A program made the translations under genes and the position numbers. The notes under the pieces were generated by a model. It was not told the origin of the DNA. It made no database searches and saw nothing but the letters and a program-made list of their open reading frames with translations. 13,338 bases of DNA from Actinomycetota bacterium. Its GTDB lineage: Bacteria > Actinomycetota > UBA4738 > HRBIN12. Location of the stretch: contig SIRV01000211.1 of the NCBI GenBank assembly GCA_004366195.1, forward strand, positions 1 through 13,338, in the 5' to 3' direction. Of this stretch, positions 7,026 to 13,338 are shown piece by piece; the first letter of the stretch is position 1; every line of letters begins with the position of its first letter.

Positions 7026-8840
7026 CTACTCCAGCTCGATCCGGTCGTGCTCGGGCTCGGACCGCGCGCCGCGGCCGAGGCTCGCCAGGGCGTGCATCGC
7101 GTCGCCCATCCGGTCGATCACGATCTGGATGTCGCTCTCGTAGCGCTCGCCGATCTTCGCCGCCATCCGGTCGATCCGCTGCGCCAGCATCTCCTGGGAC
7201 TTGGCCACCGACTCGGCGAGGTCGTCCATCCGGCGCTGGATGGTCTCGATCACGTCGGCCGGCAGGCTCGCCTGGAGCTCCTTCACCGCTCGCAGGGCCT
7301 GCTTGGACGTGTCCTGGTCGGCGACGATCTGCCGGGCGAGGGACTCGTTGTCGGAGCGGACCATCTTGGCGAGGGCGGCGATCCTCGCGTCCATCGCCCG
7401 CATCACGGTCTCCTCGGTCCGGATCTGCGCCCGCTCGATCAGCGCGGCCGAGGCGGCCAGGCGCTCGGCCACCTCGTGCAGGCGCTCGCGGATCGCGGCC
7501 TCGGCGGCCTGCGAGGCGGCCTCCGAGGCTCGGTCCCCGACGGTCCGCACGAGCCGGTCGAGCTGGCCCTCGAGGGAGTCGGACATCCGCACCATGTTCC
7601 GGTCGATCGTGGAGACCGCGTCGTCGAGGCGCGCGTCGAGCAAGCGCCCCTGCTCCCGGGACTGGCGTTCGAGCGCCCCGATGGCCTCCTCCCGCACCCG
7701 GCGGACGATCTCCTCGACCATCCACCCCGTCGCCGAGGTCAGGGTCTGCACCACGGCGTTGAGACGCTCCTCGAGCGCCCGCCCCACCGCCTCGTCGTGG
7801 GCGGCCGCCGTGCGGACGAGCTCGTCGCGCAGGGCGAGCGAGTCGGCGCGGACGAGCTCGGCGAGGCCCCGCACCCGCTGCTCGAGGGCGCCGTGGATCC
7901 GGCCCTCGAGCCCCTCGACGGCCATCAGCACGTCGCGGGTCTCCATCCCCACCCGGTCGTGCATGAGCTCGAGCAGCTCGCCGAGGGAGCGGTTCCGCTC
8001 GTCCGTCACCTCGAGCAGGTGCGAGATGGCCTCGTTCGTGGAGACGGAGTCCTCGGCGATGCGCCCGGCGAGGGCCTCGATCCGCTCCGAGATCGCCCGG
8101 ACCTGGGTCTCGGCGGCCTCCGCGATGCGGGCGGCGATCTCGTCCTCGCGGGCGTCCAGACGCTGCAGGTGGGCCTCGACCGTGCCGGCGAGCTGGCCCA
8201 TGGCCGACACGCCCTGCTGGACGTAGGACTCCAGGGCCTTGGTGATCCTCGCGGCCTCGGACACCACGAGCTCGCCGTGCTCCCTCACCCGGCGCTGGAC
8301 CGCCTCGGTGATCGCCCGATCCCGCTCGGCCAGGACCTCGAAGGCCCGGGCGACCTGGCGGGTCACCTCGTCCAGGCGCTGGCGGATCTCGGCCACGCCG
8401 CGGTCGGTGGGGACCGACTCCAGCGCCTCGACCCCGCGCGCGAGCTCCTCCCGGGCGGCCCGGATCCCCTCGGCGAGCATGTTCAGGGTGTCCTCGAGCC
8501 GGGCGGTGCGCACGGCGAGCGTCTGGAAGCGCTCGTCGGTGTGGGCGATCAGGCTGCGGAGGGTCTGGTCCTTGCTGATCGCGGTCAGCAGGCGCTCCTG
8601 GATCTCGTCCTTGTCGCCGCCGGCGCCGGCGGCCACCTCGGCGGCGATCTCGTGCATGAGCCGGTTCGCGGTGTGCTGGAGCTCGCGGAGGCCCTCCTCG
8701 AGCTGCTCGCGGATCATCTCCTGGTACGCGGCCAGGACCGCGCGGGTGCGATCGGGGGACGGGGTCTCGAGGTCCGTGCGGCCCGAGAACAGGCCGCGCC
8801 GCCTCGCCCCGCCGTGGGACGGGGAAGTCTCCTCGTACAT
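7026..8840 (-). CDS. Long soluble coiled-coil protein with internal repeats, unknown function
   Basis: I do not recognise a named family. From ATG 8840 the protein has 604 residues. The frame extends to an ATG at 8888, but a likely -10 element (TACACT) overlaps that codon, so the inner start is preferred. Residues 1-30 are basic and disordered. From about 31 to 590 it is almost entirely Ala/Glu/Arg/Leu-rich helix with heptad-like spacing. There is no signal peptide and no membrane segment. A motif recurs at 253-265, 322-352 and 486-516, with the pattern R-(I/V)-x-x-L-A-x-x-(I/V)-x-x-D; two copies share VR-x-D then L. This points to tandem growth of a rod. A cytoskeletal, polar-scaffold or chromosome-associated role is conceivable but unsupported. 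It lies between hadB and tRNA-Trp, antisense to both. Confidence 0.8.
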   Translation of the reverse strand: MYEETSPSHGGARRRGLFSGRTDLETPSPDRTRAVLAAYQEMIREQLEEGLRELQHTANRLMHEIAAEVAAGAGGDKDEIQERLLTAISKDQTLRSLIAHTDERFQTLAVRTARLEDTLNMLAEGIRAAREELARGVEALESVPTDRGVAEIRQRLDEVTRQVARAFEVLAERDRAITEAVQRRVREHGELVVSEAARITKALESYVQQGVSAMGQLAGTVEAHLQRLDAREDEIAARIAEAAETQVRAISERIEALAGRIAEDSVSTNEAISHLLEVTDERNRSLGELLELMHDRVGMETRDVLMAVEGLEGRIHGALEQRVRGLAELVRADSLALRDELVRTAAAHDEAVGRALEERLNAVVQTLTSATGWMVEEIVRRVREEAIGALERQSREQGRLLDARLDDAVSTIDRNMVRMSDSLEGQLDRLVRTVGDRASEAASQAAEAAIRERLHEVAERLAASAALIERAQIRTEETVMRAMDARIAALAKMVRSDNESLARQIVADQDTSKQALRAVKELQASLPADVIETIQRRMDDLAESVAKSQEMLAQRIDRMAAKIGERYESDIQIVIDRMGDAMHALASLGRGARSEPEHDRIELE

Positions 8841-8887
8841 GTGAGCGCTCGCCTTCCGGGGCCGGCGCGGGCGTCTCGCGTCGCCCA

Positions 8888-8893
8888 AGTGTA
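8888..8893 (-). promoter_or_regulatory. Possible -10 element of the coiled-coil gene
   Basis: TACACT on the minus strand would start transcription near 8880, giving a leader of about 40 bases before the ATG at 8840. The leader contains GGAAGG 11 bases before the ATG. No clear -35 is seen at 16-18 bases. Confidence 0.35.
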
Positions 8894-8925
8894 AGGGCTC
8901 ACAGGAGCAACATCACGTATCCGGC

Positions 8926-8940
8926 GTTGACATCTTCAAC
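8926..8940. repeat. Small inverted repeat upstream of the coiled-coil gene
   Basis: GTTGA and TCAAC arms flank a 5-base centre in the only AT-richer patch of the 247-bp gap 8841-9087. It lies about 35 bases upstream of the putative -10 of the coiled-coil gene and could be an operator. The rest of this gap holds the two divergent promoters and GC-rich DNA without a gene. Confidence 0.3.
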
Positions 8941-9016
8941 AGGCGGCCGCCCCCGGGGCGGGCCCGGCGGCGGCGTTCCGGGCGTGTCGGGGTGGCGCGC
9001 GGCGGCCGGCCCTGCT

Positions 9017-9045
9017 TTGCCGCGCTGCAGGCGGCCCCCTATACT
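9017..9045 (+). promoter_or_regulatory. Putative promoter of tRNA-Trp - secE - nusG
   Basis: TTGCCG (9017-9022), a 17-base spacer and TATACT (9040-9045) form the best sigma-70-type match in the window. A start near 9052 leaves about 36 bases before tRNA-Trp. The transcript would continue through secE and nusG to the hairpin at 10346-10362. Confidence 0.65.
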
Positions 9046-9087
9046 GGGCTTCCGGTGTCCCCGACCCCGGTTACACCGATCCCGTGG

Positions 9088-9161
9088 AGGGGCGTAGCTC
9101 AACCTGGTAGAGCACCGGTCTCCAAAACCGGCGGTTGGGGGTTCGAGTCCCTCCGCCCCTG
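9088..9161 (+). tRNA. tRNA-Trp (anticodon CCA)
   Basis: Acceptor AGGGGCG (9088-9094) pairs with CGCCCCT (9154-9160), with discriminator G9161. The anticodon stem CCGGT/ACCGG encloses CTCCAAA with anticodon CCA at 9122-9124. The T arm has TTCGAGT. No 3' CCA is encoded. It lies 13 bases before secE, the conserved bacterial arrangement, and is presumably cut out of the secE-nusG transcript. Confidence 0.97.
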
Positions 9162-9174
9162 CTGAGGAGCAACG

Positions 9175-9465
9175 ATGAACAGGCAGATGAAGCGAGCGGC
9201 CCGACGGCAGGGCACGAGCGTGGATCGCGCCCGCGCCGTCGCCACCGCGCGCCGTGCGCAGCCCCCCGCGCAGCGTCAGCGGGTCGGGGTGCGCCAGTTC
9301 CTGAGGGAGGTGCGGCAGGAGCTGAAGAAGGTCCTGTGGCCCACCCGGAAGGAGCTCGTCACCTACACCATCGTCGTGCTCGTGACCGTCGTCGTGCTCA
9401 CCTCGTACGTGTGGGGGCTCGACGTGCTGTTCACCAAGTTCGTCCTGGACGTCTTCGCCGCCTGA
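9175..9465 (+). CDS. secE: Preprotein translocase subunit SecE
   Basis: This 96-residue inner-membrane protein stabilises SecY in the SecYEG export channel. It has a basic N-terminal region and the family amphipathic helix with FLREVRQELKKVLWPTRKEL (42-61), then one membrane span (about 62-82) and a short tail. One span is the usual state outside enterobacteria. The ATG has GAGGAG 5 bases upstream, directly after the tRNA-Trp 3' end. nusG begins 11 bases after the stop. Confidence 0.98.
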   Translation: MNRQMKRAARRQGTSVDRARAVATARRAQPPAQRQRVGVRQFLREVRQELKKVLWPTRKELVTYTIVVLVTVVVLTSYVWGLDVLFTKFVLDVFAA

Positions 9466-9476
9466 AGGAAGCCCGC

Positions 9477-10349
9477 ATGACCGATCCCGCGCCGATGGAC
9501 GAGTACGCCCCCGAGGACCGCCCCGAGGACCGCGACCCGACCGCCGAGGCCGGGGCGGTCGAGGCCGCGTCGGAGGAGGCGGGCTCCGTCGCGGAGGCGG
9601 AGCCGGCGGCCGCGTACCCGCCCGACGTCGAGGCCGAACCCCTGGAGGCCGCGGCGCTCGCGACCCCCGGGCCCGCGGCGGAGCCGGAGACCGCGCTCGA
9701 GCCGGTCGAGCCCGAGGCGGCGAAGGCCGAGGACGTCGAGGAGGCCGCCGTCGCGGAGGAGGCCGAGGATCTCGAGGAGCCCGAGGGGGAGACCGCCGCC
9801 CGCGACCCCTTCAGGGGGCCCGGCGAGTGGTACGTCGTCCACACCTACGCCGGGTACGAGAACAAGGTGAAGGCGAACCTCGAGTCGCGCATCCACACGA
9901 TGCAGATGGAGGACAAGATCTTCGAGGTCGTCATCCCCATGGAAGACGTGATGGAGATCAAGGGCGGCAAGAAGCAGGTCGTCCAGCGCAAGGTGTTCCC
10001 CGGCTACCTGCTCGTGAAGATGATCTACGACAACGACTCCTGGTACGTCGTGCGCAACACGCCGGGGGTCACCGGCTTCGTCTCCGCCGGGACGGGGACC
10101 AAGCCGACCCCGCTCTCGCGCCGCGAGGTGGAGAAGATCCTCGCGGTGAAGAAGGAGGAGGTGAAGCCGGCCTTCCGCCTCGGCTTCGAGGAGGGCGACG
10201 TCGTGCGGATCGTCTCCGGGCCCTTCGCCGACTTCAGCGGCACGATCAGCGAGATCAACGTGGACCAGAGCAAGCTGAAGGTCCTCGTGAACATCTTCGA
10301 CCGGGAGACCCCGGTCGAGCTCAGCTTCGACCAGGTCGCCAAGGCCTGA
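9477..10349 (+). CDS. nusG: Transcription termination/antitermination factor NusG
   Basis: This 290-residue protein has an acidic, low-complexity N-terminal tail (1-116, rich in Glu, Ala and Pro). The NGN domain follows from EWYVVHTYAGYE (117-128) through KVFPGYLLVKM (172-182). The KOW domain contains FEEGDVVRIVSGPFADFSG (237-255) and VNIFDRETPVEL. NusG binds RNA polymerase through the NGN domain and Rho or ribosomal S10 through KOW. The long acidic tail is typical of actinobacterial NusG, roughly 100 residues more than E. coli. The start is ATG 9477, preceded by AAGGAA. The frame is open further upstream through secE and tRNA-Trp but is not coding there. Confidence 0.98.
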   Translation: MTDPAPMDEYAPEDRPEDRDPTAEAGAVEAASEEAGSVAEAEPAAAYPPDVEAEPLEAAALATPGPAAEPETALEPVEPEAAKAEDVEEAAVAEEAEDLEEPEGETAARDPFRGPGEWYVVHTYAGYENKVKANLESRIHTMQMEDKIFEVVIPMEDVMEIKGGKKQVVQRKVFPGYLLVKMIYDNDSWYVVRNTPGVTGFVSAGTGTKPTPLSRREVEKILAVKKEEVKPAFRLGFEEGDVVRIVSGPFADFSGTISEINVDQSKLKVLVNIFDRETPVELSFDQVAKA

Positions 10350-10362
10350 GGCGGGGCCTCAG
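10346..10362. terminator. Bidirectional hairpin overlapping two stop codons
   Basis: CTGAGGC (10346-10352) and GCCTCAG (10356-10362) form a perfect 7-bp stem with a 3-base loop. It contains the TGA of nusG on the plus strand and the TGA of the convergent secreted-protein gene on the minus strand. There is no T-run. It could end both transcripts. Confidence 0.5.
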
Positions 10363-10832
10363 CAGCTCCCCTCCCCGAAGAGCAGCACCAGGTCTCCCCG
10401 CTTCAAGGTGGTCGGCGCACCGCTCGGCGAGCGCCACTCGAGGTCGAAGGAGTGCCCGTCGGAGCCCTCCCACGTCCCGACCTTGGTGGCGAACGTGTAC
10501 GAGAACGAGCGGGTGCCCGCGCCGGGGTCGAAGTGGGCGAGCTCCGGCTCCATGAGGCCGCCGCCGTCGATGCGGAGGCGGAAGGAGGCCGGAGCACCCG
10601 TGAGGTTCACGCTCAGCGTGGCGCTCACCGTCCCCTTCGCGCACACGAGGGTGCTGGCGAGCCCCGGGACGGGCGCCCACTCGAGGCTCGAGGTCGTGGA
10701 CGCGCGGTCCTTCACCACCGCCCGCTGATGATCCGCCGGGCTGCCGTTGCGGAGCGTCAGAGCGGTCGCGACGAAGGGCGCCGTCACGAGGAGGCTGAGT
10801 GCGAGGACGCCGGCCTTCCGAGCTCGGGACAT
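10359..10832 (-). CDS. Small secreted protein of unknown function
   Basis: I do not recognise a family. From ATG 10832 the protein has 157 residues. The start is chosen because it opens a classical signal peptide (SRARK, then hydrophobic 8-24 with a likely cut near ATA/LT, 23-26) and has AGGGGG a few bases upstream. The frame continues to 11117 without signal-like character. The mature part is rich in Ser, Thr and Gly with alternating hydrophobic residues, which suggests a beta-sandwich. Only two cysteines are present in the mature part, C64 and the final residue C157, which could form a disulfide. It sits antisense between nusG and rplK, positions usually adjacent and co-oriented. Codon and GC character match the neighbours. 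Confidence 0.75.
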   Translation of the reverse strand: MSRARKAGVLALSLLVTAPFVATALTLRNGSPADHQRAVVKDRASTTSSLEWAPVPGLASTLVCAKGTVSATLSVNLTGAPASFRLRIDGGGLMEPELAHFDPGAGTRSFSYTFATKVGTWEGSDGHSFDLEWRSPSGAPTTLKRGDLVLLFGEGSC

Positions 10833-10878
10833 GGGGTCCCCCTTCCCTCCGGTGGCCGGGGCCGGTCTCCTCGGCCGA

Positions 10879-10899
10879 GGACCACATCCTACGTGGTCC
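10879..10899 (-). promoter_or_regulatory. Inverted repeat around a possible -10 of the secreted-protein gene
   Basis: GGACCAC (10879-10885) and GTGGTCC (10893-10899) form a perfect 7-bp inverted repeat with a 7-base centre. On the minus strand the centre reads TAGGAT (10891-10886), a plausible actinobacterial -10, about 54 bases before the ATG at 10832. This layout would suit a repressor operator covering the promoter. It could instead be a chance hairpin. Confidence 0.35.
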
Positions 10900-10904
10900 G
10901 GCGG

Positions 10905-10934
10905 TTGGCGCCGGCCGGGCGCCTCGCCTACCAT
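10905..10934 (+). promoter_or_regulatory. Putative promoter of rplK-rplA
   Basis: TTGGCG (10905-10910), an 18-base spacer and TACCAT (10929-10934) would start transcription near 10941. A separate promoter is expected because the antisense gene and the hairpin at 10346-10362 separate rplK from nusG. Confidence 0.5.
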
Positions 10935-10942
10935 GCACCAGA

Positions 10943-10995
10943 CGTCCGGGACCCCGGACGGGTTCCAACGACCGCGGGAGGCCGGCGCGCCGGCC
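10943..10995 (+). promoter_or_regulatory. Structured rplK leader (two hairpins), candidate autoregulatory site
   Basis: The presumed 5' leader of rplK holds a 7-bp hairpin (CGTCCGG 10943-10949 with CCGGACG 10954-10960, loop GACC) and a perfect 16-bp palindrome (GGCCGGCGCGCCGGCC, 10980-10995). L1 represses the L11-L1 operon by binding leader RNA in other bacteria. I cannot identify the specific L1-binding internal loop here, so the role is inferred from position. Confidence 0.3.
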
Positions 10996-11018
10996 GCTCG
11001 GACCGCACGGAGGTGAAG

Positions 11019-11450
11019 ATGCCCCCCCGCAAGAAGATCCTGGCCGTCGTGAAGCTCCAGATCCGCGCCGGGCAGGCCACGCCCGCGCCCCCGGTGGGCA
11101 CGGCCCTCGGCCAGCACGGCGTGAACATCATGGAGTTCTGCCGCCAGTACAACGAGCGCACCCAGCAGTTCGCCGGGCAGGTGATCCCGGTCGAGCTCAC
11201 GATCTACGAGGACCGCTCGTTCTCGTTCGTGCTGAAGCAGCCGCCGGCGGCCGAGCTGATCAAGCAGGCGATCGGCCTGGACAAGGGCTCGGCCGAACCG
11301 AACCGCGCGAAGGTCGGCAAGCTCACCCGGGACCAGCTGCGGCGGATCGCCGAGCAGAAGATGCCCGACCTCAACGCCTCCGACGTGGAGGCCGCGATGC
11401 GGATCATCGAGGGCACGGCCCGCAGCATGGGCGTGGAGGTGGTCGCATGA
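11019..11450 (+). CDS. rplK: 50S ribosomal protein L11
   Basis: This 143-residue protein forms the GTPase-associated centre with 23S rRNA helices 43-44. The N-terminal domain shows the proline-rich PAPPVGTALGQHGVNI (22-37), the thiostrepton-contact region, followed by EFCRQYNERT. The C-terminal RNA-binding domain has GKLTRDQLRRIAEQKMPDLN and the ending IIEGTARSMGVEV. The ATG at 11019 has a strong GGAGG 5 bases upstream. Its stop overlaps the rplA start (ATGA), so the two are translationally coupled. Confidence 0.99.
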   Translation: MPPRKKILAVVKLQIRAGQATPAPPVGTALGQHGVNIMEFCRQYNERTQQFAGQVIPVELTIYEDRSFSFVLKQPPAAELIKQAIGLDKGSAEPNRAKVGKLTRDQLRRIAEQKMPDLNASDVEAAMRIIEGTARSMGVEVVA

Positions 11451-12166
11451 CCCGCCGGGGCAAGCGCTACCGCGAGGCCGCCGCCCTCATCGAGCCCGGC
11501 CGGTGGTACACGCCGGTCGAGGCCATCCGCCTGCTGAAGGAGCTGCCGGCCGCCCGCTTCGACGAGACCGTGGAGGTCGCCTTCAAGCTCGGGATCGACC
11601 CCCGCAAGGCCGACCAGATGATCCGGGGGACGGTGAGCCTGCCCCACGGGACCGGCCGGACCGTCCGGGTCGCCGTGTTCGCGGTGGGGGAGAAGGCCCA
11701 GGAGGCCCGCGAGGCCGGGGCCGACCTCGTGGGCGGCGAGGAGCTCGTCCAGGACGTGCTGGCCGGGAAGATCGAGTTCGACGCCGCCGTCGCCACGCCG
11801 GACATGATGGCCTCGGTGGGGAAGGCCGGGCGCGTCCTCGGTCCCCGGGGGCTCATGCCGAACCCCAAGACCGGCACGGTGACCAACGACATCGCCAAGA
11901 CCGTCCGCGACATCAAGGGCGGCCGCGTCGAGTACCGGACCGACCGCACCGGCAACGTCCACGTCGTGATCGGCAAGCGGTCCTTCGACGAGCGGCAGCT
12001 GCTCGAGAACTACCTCGCGGTGGTGGACGAGATCCTGCGGGCCCGGCCCTCCGCGGCCAAGGGCAAGTACGTGCGCTCGGCCACGGTCGCGACGACGATG
12101 GGGCCGGGGATCCCCATCGACACGAACCGCCTGCGCGAGGCCGAGCTCCAGCCCGTCGGGGCGTAG
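11447..12166 (+). CDS. rplA: 50S ribosomal protein L1
   Basis: This 239-residue protein builds the L1 stalk at the E site, and in many bacteria represses its own operon by binding leader RNA. Clear signatures are FDETVEVAFKLGIDPRKADQ (38-57), VRGTV-like RGTVSLPHGTG, and GRVLGPRGLMPNPKTGTVT in the second half, then IKGGRVEYRTDRTGNVHVVIG. The length is normal. The ATG overlaps the rplK stop by 4 bases, with GGAGG 7 bases upstream inside rplK. The genes for L10 and L7/L12 are not next; a membrane protein follows. Confidence 0.99.
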   Translation: MTRRGKRYREAAALIEPGRWYTPVEAIRLLKELPAARFDETVEVAFKLGIDPRKADQMIRGTVSLPHGTGRTVRVAVFAVGEKAQEAREAGADLVGGEELVQDVLAGKIEFDAAVATPDMMASVGKAGRVLGPRGLMPNPKTGTVTNDIAKTVRDIKGGRVEYRTDRTGNVHVVIGKRSFDERQLLENYLAVVDEILRARPSAAKGKYVRSATVATTMGPGIPIDTNRLREAELQPVGA

Positions 12167-12170
12167 CGCC

Positions 12171-13338
12171 GTGGGGCGGGCCGCCCGCTGGCCGCTCCTC
12201 GCGGTGGCCGCGGCGGTCGCCTTCGGGCTCTGGGCCCTCCGCGCCGAGGCGACCTCGGTCTCGCTCCCCAACGACGCCGCCGTCCACACCTCGATGGTGG
12301 CCTGGGCGGCGGACCGGATCGCGGGCGGGCACCTGCCCCTCGACGGCTGGTACCCCGACGTGGCGCTCGGCTCCTCGCGGTTCCACCACTATCAGAGCCT
12401 GCCCCACGTGCTCGCGGGTCTTCCGGCCCTCGCGTTCGGCGCCCGGACCGTCGTGGCCTGGTCCACGTACCTGCTCCTCGCGCTGTGGCCGATCGCGGTG
12501 TACGCGGGCGGGCGGCTCCTCGGGCTCGAGCGCTGGCCGGCGGCCCTCGCCGCCGTCGCCTCGCCCCTCGTGGTGAGCGCGCCCGGGCTCGGCTACGAGT
12601 GGGGCTCCTACGCCTGGCGCGGGTACGGCACCTGGACGCAGCTGTTCGGGATGTGGCTGCTGCCGCTCTCCTGGGGACTCGGCTGGCGGGCCGTGGACCG
12701 CGGGGGGCGGTTCGCGCTGCCCGCGGGCGTCCTCGCGCTCACCGTTGCCGTCCACCTGCTCACCGGGTACCTCGCGCTGCTCTCGCTCGCGGCCTTCGTC
12801 CTCGCGCGCCCGCGGGAGCTGCCGCGCCGGCTGGCCAGAGCCCTGGTCGTGGGGGTGGGGGCGCTCCTCGTCGCGGCCTGGACCGTGTGGCCCGTGCTCG
12901 CCGACCGGGTCTGGACGGTCCAGGACGAGTTCTCCCGCAACACCTTCTACTACGACTCCTTCGGGGCCCGTCGCGTCCTCGGCTGGCTCGTGTCGGGCGG
13001 GATCTTCGACCGGGGGCGGTTCCCCGCGCTCACGCTGGCCGCCGCCCTCGGCCTCCTCGTCGCGCTCCGGCGGTCCCTGTCCGAGCCGCACCTGCGCGCG
13101 CTCCTCGGCGTCGGGCTGCTCTCGCTCCTGCTCTTCTTCGGGCGACCGACGCTCGGACCGGTGCTCCGGCTGCTCCCCGGCTCCGGCGACCTGTTCCTGC
13201 GCCGCTACGTGTTCGGGGTGCACCTCGCCGGGGTGTACCTGGTGGGGCTGGGGCTCGTCGCGGCCCGCGCGCTGCTCGCCCGCGGGGCCCCGCGCCCGCG
13301 CCGCCGCCCCCTCGCCCCCCCCGCCGCCGCGGCCCTCG
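12171..13338 (+). CDS. Multi-pass membrane protein, GT-C glycosyltransferase-like (3' truncated by window end)
   Basis: The frame opens with GTG at 12171, 4 bases after the rplA stop, and runs off the window without a stop (389 codons seen). An N-terminal hydrophobic segment (8-23) is followed by a large outer loop with NDAAVHTSMVAWA (34-46), GGHLPLDGWYPD (52-63) and FHHYQSLPH (71-79). Many further hydrophobic segments follow, with short basic turns. This is like GT-C type or PTPS-related integral membrane proteins, in which acidic and His residues of the first outer loop can be catalytic and lipid-linked sugars serve as donors. The exact family is not certain. The ribosome site is weak (GGGGCG). 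The tight spacing suggests co-transcription with rplKA, an unusual partner. Confidence 0.7.
   Translation, partial: MGRAARWPLLAVAAAVAFGLWALRAEATSVSLPNDAAVHTSMVAWAADRIAGGHLPLDGWYPDVALGSSRFHHYQSLPHVLAGLPALAFGARTVVAWSTYLLLALWPIAVYAGGRLLGLERWPAALAAVASPLVVSAPGLGYEWGSYAWRGYGTWTQLFGMWLLPLSWGLGWRAVDRGGRFALPAGVLALTVAVHLLTGYLALLSLAAFVLARPRELPRRLARALVVGVGALLVAAWTVWPVLADRVWTVQDEFSRNTFYYDSFGARRVLGWLVSGGIFDRGRFPALTLAAALGLLVALRRSLSEPHLRALLGVGLLSLLLFFGRPTLGPVLRLLPGSGDLFLRRYVFGVHLAGVYLVGLGLVAARALLARGAPRPRRRPLAPPAAAAL

Noticed and set aside
7047..8894. 615-codon plus-strand frame opposite the coiled-coil gene
   Set aside because: Both strands are open. The minus-strand product has consistent heptad-like helix character and a ribosome site, while the plus-strand product is a Gly/His/Leu low-complexity shadow.
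8927..8932. Perfect TTGACA on the plus strand
   Set aside because: No -10-like hexamer lies 16-18 bases downstream, where the sequence is only G and C. The tRNA-Trp promoter at 9017-9045 is better placed.
8899..9102. 67-codon minus-strand frame in the gap before tRNA-Trp
   Set aside because: It starts inside tRNA-Trp, crosses the promoter, and its product is low-complexity Pro/Arg/Gly.
9135..9476. Upstream extension of the nusG frame
   Set aside because: It would start inside tRNA-Trp and run out of frame through secE. ATG 9477 has a ribosome site and opens the acidic tail known for actinobacterial NusG.
11913..13223. 436-codon minus-strand frame over rplA and the membrane protein gene
   Set aside because: Its Glu/Gly/Arg/Pro-rich product is the reverse shadow of Leu/Ala-rich membrane codons, and it overlaps the certain rplA gene.

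Overview
The window is high-GC chromosomal DNA, most likely from an actinomycete-lineage bacterium (Actinomycetota), possibly a deep branch of it. The evidence is the very high GC, the frequent GTG starts, a NusG with a long acidic N-terminal tail, and the order rpmG - HadA-like - HadB-like dehydratase - tRNA-Trp - secE - nusG - rplK - rplA. Mycobacteria have this order around hadABC. No mobile element, CRISPR array, phage gene or toxin-antitoxin pair was found.

Left part (1-3000). Four genes lie on the minus strand. They are a DUF192 lipoprotein overlapping a small HIT-like zinc-motif protein, then YajQ, then a HemL-like class III aminotransferase with its own promoter. A plus-strand tRNA-Tyr sits between the HIT-like gene and yajQ.

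Middle part (3000-7000). tRNA-Thr(GGT) and tRNA-Met(CAT) lead into tuf (EF-Tu) and rpmG (L33), giving a tRNA-translation factor transcription unit. A RmlC/cupin-type sugar epimerase homologue follows. It converges on a NarL/LuxR-type response regulator that has no kinase gene nearby. The regulator is divergent from a two-gene HadA/HadB-like 3-hydroxyacyl dehydratase operon.

Right part (7000-13338). A 604-residue soluble coiled-coil protein is encoded on the minus strand, convergent with hadB. A good promoter then drives tRNA-Trp, secE and nusG. A small secreted protein gene lies antisense between nusG and rplK. rplK and rplA have their own promoter and a structured leader. They are followed after 4 bp by a large multi-pass membrane protein that runs off the window. 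The rplJ and rplL genes usual after rplA are not seen within the window.

The backbone is therefore an ordinary translation, secretion and transcription cluster. The less ordinary content is what interrupts it: the epimerase homologue with altered active-site positions, the orphan response regulator, the coiled-coil protein with internal repeats, the antisense secreted protein and the membrane protein. I see no clear evidence of a new defence or mobile system. The best candidates for novelty are the coiled-coil protein, the HIT-like protein with two CxxC pairs, and the secreted protein with an inverted repeat over its putative promoter.
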